A stretch of DNA of 7,975 nucleotides from Tardiphaga sp. Lineage in GTDB: Bacteria; Pseudomonadota; Alphaproteobacteria; Rhizobiales; Xanthobacteraceae. Under the pieces are notes generated by a model that saw only the letters and a list, made by a program, of their open reading frames with translations, had not been told where the DNA came from and searched no databases. Location of the stretch: assembly GCA_028290765.1 (NCBI GenBank), contig JAQGJF010000793.1:1-7975 (forward strand), in the 5' to 3' direction. Made by a program: the position numbers and the translations under genes. Below are positions 1 to 5,752 of this stretch, in pieces. Within the stretch, counting starts at the first letter, position 1. Each line of letters opens with the position of its first letter.

Positions 1-1695
1 CCGGATTACTGGATCACGCTGTTCAACTATATCGGACTTTCCAGCCTGGTCGCGATCGGACTGGTGCTCCTGACAGGCGTCGGCGGCATGACCTCGTTCG
101 GGCAGGCCGCCTTTGTCGGCTTCGGCGCCTATACCACCGGCGTCTTGACCGTGTATTTCGGCGTATCGCCATGGCTGACGCTGCCGGCAGCGCTGTTGGT
201 GACGATGATCGTCGCCGGGCTGATCGGCGCGGTCACGGTACGATTGAGCGGTCATTATCTCCCGCTCGGCACCATCGCCTGGGGCATCGCGTTCTTCTAT
301 CTGTTCGGCAACCTCAACTGGCTCGGCGGCCATGACGGGCTGCCGGGGATTCCGCCGCTGCGCATTGGCAGCTACCCTCTGATCAATCCCCGCGACTATT
401 TCGTAGTGGTCTGGGTCGCCGTCGTGCTGGCGGTGATCGCGACGCAAAACCTGCTCGGCGGGCGCGTCGGTCGCGCGATCCGCGCGCTGCGGCGCAGCAC
501 CCGCGCCGCCGAGGCCTTTGGGGTGAACACCGCCGCCGCCAAGCTGATGGTGTTCGTCTATGCCGCGATGCTCGCCGGCCTGGCCGGCTGGCTCTACGCG
601 CATTTCCAGCGCTCGGTGTCGCCGGGCCCGTTCGGCATCACCGCCGGCACCGAATATCTTTTGATGGCGGTGCTCGGCGGCGCCGGCCGGGTCTACGGCG
701 CGATCCTCGGCGCGGCCGGCATCACCTTTCTCCGTGATCAGTTGCAGAACTGGCTGCCCTGGCTGGTGGGCAACACCGGCAATTTCGAAACCATCGCCTT
801 CGGCGCGGTCCTTGTGCTGATCTTGCAGACCGCCTCGAACGGGCTGTGGCCGATATTGTTCGGACCGCCGCCACCGCCCAAACCGCCGGCGCCGCGCGAC
901 GATCGACGCCTTCCCGATCGGCTACTGCCGGCACCGGGCACGCCGCTGCTGCAGGCGAGCCGCGTGCGCAAGACGTTCGGCGGGCTGGTCGCGGTCAACG
1001 ATGTGAGTTTCGAGGTCGACAGCGGCCACATCATTGGGCTGATCGGTCCCAACGGCGCCGGCAAGAGCACGACGTTCAACCTGATCACCGGCGTGTTGCC
1101 GCTAAGCGCTGGCGAAATCCGGTTTGAGGGCCATGCGCTACAGACCCAGAGCCCGCAACGCGCGGCGTCGCTCGGCCTCGGCCGCACCTTCCAGCACGTC
1201 GAAATCGTCGCCGACATGAGCGTGATCGAGAATGTCGCGCTGGGCGCGCATTTGCGCGGCAGCGCCGGCTTGCTGCGCTCGGTGTTCGATCTCGACCGCA
1301 CCGAGGAAGCATTGTTGTTTGCCAATGCGCAGCGCCAGCTCGATCGTGTCGGCCTCTCCGACGTGGCCTTCAAGCCGGCCGGCACGCTGGCGCTGGGCCA
1401 GTTGCGACTGGTCGAAGTCGCGCGCGCGCTCGCGCTCAATCCGGCGCTGCTGCTGCTGGACGAGCCCGCCGCCGGGCTTCGGGTCGGCGAAAAGAAGGCG
1501 CTGGCGCGCCTGCTGCGCGAGGTTCGTGCCGAAGGGGTCAGCGTATTGCTGGTGGAGCATGACATGGACTTCGTCATGAGCCTCGCCGACCGGCTGGTGG
1601 TGCTCGATTTCGGCACCCGCATTGCCGAAGGCATCCCGGCCGCGATCCGCCAGGATCCGATCGTGCTCGAAGCCTATCTCGGGGGCGTGTCGTGA
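1..1695 (+). CDS. LivM-LivG fusion: HAAT-family ABC importer permease + ATPase (5' partial)
   Basis: This is an inner-membrane permease joined in frame to its cytoplasmic ATPase, part of a branched-chain-amino-acid-type (HAAT) importer. The frame is open from base 1, so the true start lies upstream and 564 residues are visible. Residues 1 to about 287 are LivM: several hydrophobic helices, the family's GGMTSFGQAAFVGFGAY stretch near the start, and a coupling loop near 161-181 (AAEAFGVN). Residues 288-315 are a Pro/Arg-rich linker. From about 316 comes LivG, with Walker A GPNGAGKST at 349-357, Q-loop in GRTFQH, signature LALGQLRLVEVARAL around 463, Walker B LLLLDEP with D487/E488, and switch His520 in LVEHDM. 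The signature reads ALGQL rather than LSGGQ, a deviation LivG proteins often show. The stop overlaps the livF start (GTGA), implying translational coupling. The cargo cannot be read from this protein. By context an aromatic acid is more likely than leucine. Confidence 0.93.
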   Translation, partial: PDYWITLFNYIGLSSLVAIGLVLLTGVGGMTSFGQAAFVGFGAYTTGVLTVYFGVSPWLTLPAALLVTMIVAGLIGAVTVRLSGHYLPLGTIAWGIAFFYLFGNLNWLGGHDGLPGIPPLRIGSYPLINPRDYFVVVWVAVVLAVIATQNLLGGRVGRAIRALRRSTRAAEAFGVNTAAAKLMVFVYAAMLAGLAGWLYAHFQRSVSPGPFGITAGTEYLLMAVLGGAGRVYGAILGAAGITFLRDQLQNWLPWLVGNTGNFETIAFGAVLVLILQTASNGLWPILFGPPPPPKPPAPRDDRRLPDRLLPAPGTPLLQASRVRKTFGGLVAVNDVSFEVDSGHIIGLIGPNGAGKSTTFNLITGVLPLSAGEIRFEGHALQTQSPQRAASLGLGRTFQHVEIVADMSVIENVALGAHLRGSAGLLRSVFDLDRTEEALLFANAQRQLDRVGLSDVAFKPAGTLALGQLRLVEVARALALNPALLLLDEPAAGLRVGEKKALARLLREVRAEGVSVLLVEHDMDFVMSLADRLVVLDFGTRIAEGIPAAIRQDPIVLEAYLGGVS

Positions 1696-2417
1696 CCGCG
1701 CCGCTGCTGGAAGTTTCCGACCTCTGCGTGTCTTATGGCCGCGCGCAGGTCGTGCATGACGTTTCGATCAAGGTGACCCAAGGCGCGCTGGTCACGGTGA
1801 TCGGCTCCAACGGAGCCGGCAAGACCACGCTGCTCAACGCCATCATGGGCCTTCTCAAGGCACGCGGCCGGATCGGATTTCGCGATACCGAGATCAATGC
1901 GGTGCCGCTGGAGAGCCGGGTGCAGGCCGGGCTGTGCCTGGTGCCGGAACGGCGCGAACTGTTCGCCGACATGTCGGTCGAGGACAATCTGGAGCTTGGC
2001 GGCTTCCGGCGATCGCGCAGTGAACGCAGGCAGACATTCGAGGAGATTTTCACGCGGCTGCCGCGGCTGAAGGAGCGGCGCCAGCAAATGGCCGGCACGC
2101 TGTCCGGTGGCGAGCGGCAGATGCTGGCCATGGGCCGCGCGCTGATGGCGCGGCCGACGCTCTTGATGCTCGACGAGCCGAGCCTTGGCCTCGCACCGCG
2201 CATCGTCCGCGATGTCTTTCATATCCTGACCGATCTACGCAAGACCGGGGTTTCGATCCTGCTGGTCGAGCAGAACGCGCGGGCCGCGCTCCAAGTCGCG
2301 GATTATGCTTACGTGATGGAACTGGGCGCAATCACTACGCAGGGATCGCCAGCGGAAATTGCCGAAAATCCGAGGCTGGTCGAAAGCTATCTCGGTCTCG
2401 GCGGCAATGAGTACTGA
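1692..2417 (+). CDS. livF: LivF-type ABC transporter ATP-binding protein
   Basis: This is the second ATPase of the HAAT importer. It is expected to pair with the LivG domain of the upstream fusion on the cytoplasmic face. It has 241 residues, the normal LivF size. Visible motifs are Walker A GSNGAGKTT (38-46), VPERRELF at 84-91 with Glu where most ABC ATPases have the Q-loop Gln (usual in LivF), a canonical signature LSGGERQ (137-143), Walker B LLMLDEP (157-163), D-loop SLGL and LLVEQNA, where Gln takes the usual switch-His position as in other LivF proteins. The start is GTG, whose four bases GTGA are shared with the stop of the preceding gene, so the two are probably translationally coupled. 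The binding-protein gene follows 29 bases later in the same direction. The family assignment is firm, but substrate identity is not encoded here. Confidence 0.95.
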   Translation: MTAPLLEVSDLCVSYGRAQVVHDVSIKVTQGALVTVIGSNGAGKTTLLNAIMGLLKARGRIGFRDTEINAVPLESRVQAGLCLVPERRELFADMSVEDNLELGGFRRSRSERRQTFEEIFTRLPRLKERRQQMAGTLSGGERQMLAMGRALMARPTLLMLDEPSLGLAPRIVRDVFHILTDLRKTGVSILLVEQNARAALQVADYAYVMELGAITTQGSPAEIAENPRLVESYLGLGGNEY

Positions 2418-2446
2418 ACCAAAACAAAACCAAAAGGGAGAAAATC

Positions 2447-3595
2447 ATGTCACATAGCAAGAGCTGGATGATTGCATTGGCCGCCATCGTACTGGGGGCC
2501 GGCAGCGCCCAGGCGCAGATCAAGGTGGGCATCACCATGAGCGGGTCCGGTCCAGGAGCCGCACTCGGTCAGCCGCAAACCAAGACGGTGGCGGCGCTGC
2601 CGAAGGAGATCGCCGGGCAGAAGATCACGTACTTCGCGCTCGACGACGAGTCGGATCCGACCAAGGGCGCGCAAAATGCCCGCAAGCTGATCACGGAGGA
2701 AAAGGTCGACGTGCTGCTCGGCTCGTCGCTGACCCCGGTCAGCCTGCCGCTGATCGACATCGCGGCGGAGTCCAAGACGCCATTGTTATCGCTGGCCGCG
2801 GCCGCCATCCTGGTTTCGCCGATGGATGAGAAGCGCAAATGGGTGTTCAAGGTGGTGCCGAACGACGACATCATGGCCAACGCCATTCTCAAATACATCG
2901 CCAAGACAGGCGTCAAGACACTGGGCTATATCGGCGTCTCCGATGCCTATGGCGAAGGTTATTACAAAGTGCTGAGCGAAGTCGCCCCCAAGCTCGGCGT
3001 CACACTGACCGGCCATGAAGTCTATGCCCGCAGCGACGCCAGCGTCACCGGCCAGGTGCTGAAGATTCTCGCGACCAAGCCCGACGCGGTGTTTGTCGCT
3101 TCGGCCGGAACCCCCGCGGTGCTGCCACAGAAGGCGTTGCGCGAGCGCGGCTATAAGGGGCCGATCTTCCAGACCCATGGCGTCGCCACCGAGGAATTCA
3201 TCAAGCTCGGCGGCAAGGATGTCGACGGCGCCATCTTCACCGGCGAAGCCTTCACCGTCGTCAACGACCTGCCGGCCGACTCGCCGTTCCGCAAGACCAC
3301 GGCAAATTTCATCGACGCCTACAAGGCCGCCAATGGCAATATCCCGTCGATCTTCGGCGCGCATCTGTGGGACTCGATGACCCTGGTCGAACATGCGATC
3401 CCCGCCGCGCTGAAAGTGGCAAAGCCCGGCACCGAAGAATTCCGTGCCGCGCTGCGTAGCGAGATCGAAAAGACCAAAGACCTCGCGCTCAACAACGGCC
3501 TCTCCAACATGACGCCGGACAACCACAACGGCTACGACGAACGCTCGGCATTCGTGATCGAAGTCAAGGATGGGACCTTCAAACTGGTGAAGTGA
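2447..3595 (+). CDS. Periplasmic substrate-binding protein of the Liv-type importer
   Basis: This type I periplasmic binding protein (Leu/Ile/Val-binding, Peripla_BP_6 family) has 382 residues. It should capture the ligand in the periplasm and deliver it to the LivM permease. A Sec signal peptide is clear: Lys5, a hydrophobic core at 7-18, and a likely cleavage after Ala23 (AQA|QIKVG). The mature protein opens with the family's first strand IKVGITMSGSGPGAALG. Later come DDESDPTKGAQNARKL and IGVSDAYGEGYY, both typical of the fold. ATG 2447 is preceded by GGGAG at 2436-2440 with 6-base spacing. It is the last gene of the liv block, and a G/C hairpin begins about 14 bases after its stop. Related proteins from Rhodopseudomonas bind benzoate-type or phenylpropenoid acids (recalled). 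The adjacent P450 system makes a methoxybenzoate or similar acid a reasonable guess, but branched-chain amino acids cannot be excluded. Confidence 0.93.
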   Translation: MSHSKSWMIALAAIVLGAGSAQAQIKVGITMSGSGPGAALGQPQTKTVAALPKEIAGQKITYFALDDESDPTKGAQNARKLITEEKVDVLLGSSLTPVSLPLIDIAAESKTPLLSLAAAAILVSPMDEKRKWVFKVVPNDDIMANAILKYIAKTGVKTLGYIGVSDAYGEGYYKVLSEVAPKLGVTLTGHEVYARSDASVTGQVLKILATKPDAVFVASAGTPAVLPQKALRERGYKGPIFQTHGVATEEFIKLGGKDVDGAIFTGEAFTVVNDLPADSPFRKTTANFIDAYKAANGNIPSIFGAHLWDSMTLVEHAIPAALKVAKPGTEEFRAALRSEIEKTKDLALNNGLSNMTPDNHNGYDERSAFVIEVKDGTFKLVK

Positions 3596-3609
3596 GGCGC
3601 TTTTCTGCT

Positions 3610-3632
3610 CCCCTCCCCCTTGCGGGGAGGGG
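3610..3632. repeat. G/C-rich hairpin, probable dispersed palindromic repeat, possible terminator
   Basis: A perfect 9-bp stem CCCCTCCCC (3610-3618) / GGGGAGGGG (3624-3632) surrounds a 5-base loop, and is followed by TCGGGGGTCGGGG. It begins 14 bases after the stop of the binding-protein gene. No T-run follows, so it is not a textbook intrinsic terminator, though it could slow polymerase or protect the 3' end of the liv mRNA. I recall very similar CCCCTCCCC...GGGGAGGGG elements scattered between genes in Bradyrhizobium and relatives. Only one copy is present here, so the repeat status is from memory. Confidence 0.6.
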
Positions 3633-3689
3633 TCGGGGGTCGGGGTGACACGCGCACAGACTCAAAGTTCCTTCCGCCCCGAGCGTAAA

Positions 3690-3704
3690 GAGCGAGCTTC
3701 GCTC
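3690..3704. repeat. Small inverted repeat GAGCGA-GCT-TCGCTC
   Basis: A perfect 6-bp stem with a 3-base loop lies in the non-coding stretch between the liv block and the reductase gene. It sits about 60 bases after the larger G/C hairpin and may be part of the same dispersed intergenic element. No T-run follows immediately. Its function is unknown. Confidence 0.4.
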
Positions 3705-3746
3705 GTCTCGCCCCTGCCAAGGAGAAGAAAGGCCCCGTCTTTTATT

Positions 3747-3760
3747 GTTGCCTTAGCAAC
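3747..3760. promoter_or_regulatory. Palindrome GTTGC-CTTA-GCAAC, candidate operator upstream of the reductase
   Basis: A perfect 5-4-5 inverted repeat lies in the AT-richer segment (about 3739-3767) that interrupts GC-rich DNA, about 80 bases before the reductase start. Size and symmetry fit a dimeric winged-helix repressor such as a MarR protein. Its half-sites differ from those of the palindrome in front of the P450 (CTTTAC/GTAAAG), so it need not bind the same regulator. I see no convincing -35/-10 pair around it. The regulatory role is inferred from symmetry and location only. Confidence 0.4.
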
Positions 3761-3830
3761 TAATTTGTGCGACCTTCCAGCTCAAGCCACGGCCACCTCC
3801 AACAGAGCAGTTCATCTGCCAGGCCGTGCG

Positions 3831-3836
3831 GGGAGG
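3831..3836 (+). promoter_or_regulatory. Shine-Dalgarno site that fixes the reductase start
   Basis: GGGAGG lies 5 bases before ATG 3842, an ideal distance. The frame stays open upstream to another ATG at 3767, but those extra 25 residues (Ser/His/Gln-rich) do not resemble the family N-terminus and lack a good ribosome binding site. The 3842 start also places the FAD-binding strand VLVVGTG close to the N-terminus, as in related reductases. Confidence 0.8.
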
Positions 3837-3841
3837 ATCGA

Positions 3842-5107
3842 ATGCCTGAGGGCGCCCAAACGGCGGGGCTTGACGACGTCCTGGTGGTAGGCACCGGGCA
3901 GGCCAGCTTTCAGCTCGCGGCATCGTTGCGCGAAAAAGGTTTTGCCGGCCGGATCCGGCTGATCGGAGACGAGACGGGGCTGCCCTATCAGCGCCCGCCT
4001 CTGTCAAAAGCCTATCTCACCGGCAAATCCGATCGCGCCGCGCTCGACCTGAGATCCCCGGGCTTTTTCCAACAGTTCGACATCCAGATCGCCGACGAAC
4101 GACGCGCGGTCAAAATCGATCGCGACCGTAAGACGGTTCACTTCGCCAGCAACGAAGTTCTCCCCTACGGCCATCTCGTGCTCGCCACCGGCGCGCGCAA
4201 TCGCACGCTGCCGATTCCGGGCGCCGGTCTTGACGGGGTATTGCAGCTGCGTTCCGTCGGCGATGCCGACGCCTTGCGACAGCGGCTGGCAGGCTTGAAG
4301 AAACTGGTCATCATCGGTGCCGGCTTCATCGGCCTCGAAGTCGCGGCGCTGGCGGCCGCGATCGGCGCCGAGGTCACGGTGCTCGAATTGAGTTCGCGGC
4401 CGATGTCGCGCGCGCTTTCACGGCCGATGTCGGACTTCTTCAAAGCCGCGCACGAGAAGACCGGTGTCCGCTTCGGCTTCGATGCCGCCGTGACCCGGAT
4501 CAATGGCAGCGACGGCCGGGCGATTTCGGTGGAAGCCGCCAATGGTGAGATTTTTCCAGCCGACCTCGTGCTGGTCGGTGTCGGCGTCGTTGCCAATGAC
4601 GAGTTGGCCGCGCAGGCCGGACTTCCTGTCGACAACGGGATCGCGGTCGACGAACACCTTCTCACCATCGACCCCGCGATCTCCGCGATCGGCGATTGCG
4701 CCGTCTATCCGCAGCACTTCGCAGGCGGCGCGCCTACGAGGTTGGAATCGGTGCAGAACGCGGTCGATCACGGCCGCTGCGTGGCGGCGCGGCTCACCGG
4801 AAAACCCCATCCCTATCGCGCGGTGCCGTGGTTCTGGAGCGACCAGGGTCCGCTTAAGCTGCAGATTGCCGGCATCCCTGCGCCCCATGACCATTGCGTC
4901 GTGCGCGGCGATCCGTCGTCCGGGGCGTTTTCGGTGTTCTGCTTCCGCGACGGCAGGTTGGCGGGCGTCGAATCGGTGAACAAGCCCGCCCACCACATGG
5001 TCGCGCGGCGGCTACTGGGCTCGGCCGTCGCGCTCACGCCAGCCGAGGCCGGCGATACAAGCTTCGACCTCAAAGCGCGGGCCGGTACCGCGACGGTGGC
5101 GGCATGA
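3842..5107 (+). CDS. FAD-dependent NADH:ferredoxin reductase (PuR/putidaredoxin-reductase type)
   Basis: This cytoplasmic flavoprotein passes electrons from NADH to a [2Fe-2S] ferredoxin, most likely the one encoded at 6992-7318, to drive the P450. It has 421 residues, about 15 more than I recall for palustrisredoxin reductase. Two Rossmann folds are visible. The first is the FAD fold, with GTGQAS at 17-22, YQRPPLSKAYL at 49-59 and ATGARNR at 115-121. The second is the NAD fold, with IIGAGFIGLE at 157-166 and VTVLE ending in Glu182, an acidic residue that favours NADH over NADPH. A second FAD contact, AIGDC, is at 282-286, and the C-terminal interface domain includes WFWSDQG near 330. The third Gly of the first GxGxxG is Ser22, a mild deviation. 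The gene is convergent with marR, with 32 bases between them. A dioxygenase-type ferredoxin reductase is the main alternative, but the P450 context favours the P450 role. Confidence 0.9.
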   Translation: MPEGAQTAGLDDVLVVGTGQASFQLAASLREKGFAGRIRLIGDETGLPYQRPPLSKAYLTGKSDRAALDLRSPGFFQQFDIQIADERRAVKIDRDRKTVHFASNEVLPYGHLVLATGARNRTLPIPGAGLDGVLQLRSVGDADALRQRLAGLKKLVIIGAGFIGLEVAALAAAIGAEVTVLELSSRPMSRALSRPMSDFFKAAHEKTGVRFGFDAAVTRINGSDGRAISVEAANGEIFPADLVLVGVGVVANDELAAQAGLPVDNGIAVDEHLLTIDPAISAIGDCAVYPQHFAGGAPTRLESVQNAVDHGRCVAARLTGKPHPYRAVPWFWSDQGPLKLQIAGIPAPHDHCVVRGDPSSGAFSVFCFRDGRLAGVESVNKPAHHMVARRLLGSAVALTPAEAGDTSFDLKARAGTATVAA

Positions 5108-5139
5108 GCGGTGCGATCGGACCCTTCGACGCGGCCAGC

Positions 5140-5682
5140 TCACTCCTTGTTTTCGGGATGATCGGTCACGGCCCCGAGATTGCCATGGACGCGCCCGAGC
5201 AGATCGATCAGCACTTCCCGCTCGTCTTCGCGCAGGCAGGCGAGCAGACGGCGCTCCCGGTCGAGCGCAATGACCATGATGCGGTCATGGATCTCGCGGC
5301 CCTTCGGCGCCAGCGAGATCGAATGCGTTCGTCCATCTTTCGGGTCGGTCTTGATGGTGACCAAATCCCGTTCCTGCATCACGCTCAGGGTCCGGCTGAC
5401 CGGTCCCTTGTCGAAACCGATGACATGACAGATCCGCGAGGCCGGAATTCCGGGCTCGATCGCCAACAGCACCAGAATCCGCCATTCGGTGACATTGACC
5501 TTGAATCGCCGCTGATACAGCGCCGTCGCGCTGCGCGACAGCTTGTTGGCAATGAAGGTGATCAGCGCCGGCACGTAACGCTCGAGATCGATCACCGGGT
5601 CGTCGGATTTGGCGGCGGCAGCTTTCGGAATCACATCGGCCGATCTCGTCTTGCTCATGTCGCACTCATGTCCGGCCATCAT
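5140..5682 (-). CDS. MarR-family transcriptional regulator
   Basis: This is a dimeric winged-helix DNA-binding protein of the MarR family, here 180 residues, with an extended polar N-terminus of about 30 residues before the dimerisation helix. The winged helix covers roughly residues 64-130: TEWRILVLL, then the recognition-helix region FDKGPVSRTLSVMQERDLV (90-108), then the wing DPKDGR (113-118) and ISLAPKG (122-128), with the family's conserved Asp and Arg. The start is uncertain: ATG at 5682 (two consecutive Met codons) or Met9 at 5658, and neither has a strong ribosome binding site. The gene is divergent from the P450 across a 70-base intergenic region with a perfect palindrome, so autorepression plus repression of P450-ferredoxin, relieved by an aromatic acid ligand, is the expected arrangement. 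Many MarR relatives in this group control aromatic catabolism. The ligand here is inferred only. Confidence 0.92.
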   Translation of the reverse strand: MMAGHECDMSKTRSADVIPKAAAAKSDDPVIDLERYVPALITFIANKLSRSATALYQRRFKVNVTEWRILVLLAIEPGIPASRICHVIGFDKGPVSRTLSVMQERDLVTIKTDPKDGRTHSISLAPKGREIHDRIMVIALDRERRLLACLREDEREVLIDLLGRVHGNLGAVTDHPENKE

Positions 5683-5702
5683 CGTTTCAACTCGAATGGT
5701 GA

Positions 5703-5730
5703 ATTAGAAACACCCCACGCAGCTTTACAA
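5703..5730 (-). promoter_or_regulatory. Candidate marR promoter
   Basis: On the minus strand, TTGTAA (plus-strand 5725-5730, 4 of 6 to the sigma-70 -35) and TCTAAT (plus-strand 5703-5708, 5 of 6 to the -10) are separated by 16 bases. Transcription would begin near 5696, giving a leader of about 14 bases to ATG 5682. The -35 box lies inside the palindrome at 5723-5738. This rests on pattern matching only. Confidence 0.4.
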
Positions 5731-5738
5731 CAGTAAAG
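5723..5738. promoter_or_regulatory. Palindrome CTTTAC-AACA-GTAAAG, candidate MarR operator
   Basis: A perfect 6-4-6 inverted repeat lies in the marR/P450 divergent intergenic region, 4 bases before the P450 Shine-Dalgarno site and over the -35 of the proposed marR promoter. A 16-bp two-fold symmetric site is the size expected for a MarR dimer. Bound there, the regulator could block marR transcription and the start of P450 transcription together. Binding is inferred from symmetry and position. Confidence 0.6.
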
Positions 5739-5741
5739 TTT

Positions 5742-5747
5742 AGGAGG
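5742..5747 (+). promoter_or_regulatory. P450 Shine-Dalgarno site
   Basis: A full-consensus AGGAGG sits 5 bases before ATG 5753. This fixes the P450 start and suggests strong translation once the transcript is made. It nearly abuts the palindrome at 5723-5738. Confidence 0.85.
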
Positions 5748-5752
5748 CTCTC

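Larger units (their letters stand above)
3596..3841. other. Non-coding stretch between liv operon and reductase gene
   Basis: These 246 bases carry no convincing gene. They hold three inverted repeats (3610-3632, 3690-3704, 3747-3760), a short AT-rich patch near 3739-3767, and the reductase leader with its Shine-Dalgarno site at the right end. Short open frames crossing it are low-complexity or read through the G/C repeat, and none has a believable start. A promoter for the reductase is expected here but I could not identify clear boxes. Confidence 0.7.

Noticed and set aside
738..1634. Minus-strand open frame (298 codons) opposite the LivM-LivG fusion
   Set aside because: It is Ser/Arg/Ala-rich low-complexity translation lying wholly opposite conserved ABC ATPase motifs. 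It is a shadow frame.
2786..3526. Minus-strand open frame (246 codons) opposite the binding protein
   Set aside because: It has no domain and is composed of Gly/Asp/His/Arg-rich sequence. The plus strand carries an unambiguous binding protein with a signal peptide.
3532..3720. Minus-strand small open frame (62 codons) over the G/C hairpin
   Set aside because: Its core, PPTPPRKGEG, is the translation of the palindromic repeat itself, a common source of spurious small proteins.
3767..3841. Extended N-terminus for the reductase from ATG 3767
   Set aside because: The extra 25 residues are low-complexity and not family-like, the good Shine-Dalgarno site belongs to ATG 3842, and the extension would overlap the probable regulatory region.
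5108..5139. Possible bidirectional terminator between the convergent reductase and marR genes
   Set aside because: The 32-base gap shows no strong stem with a T-run on either strand.
4894..5736. Plus-strand open frame (280 codons) overlapping the reductase end and opposite marR
   Set aside because: It starts inside the reductase in another frame, runs antisense to a clear MarR winged helix, and has no recognisable fold.
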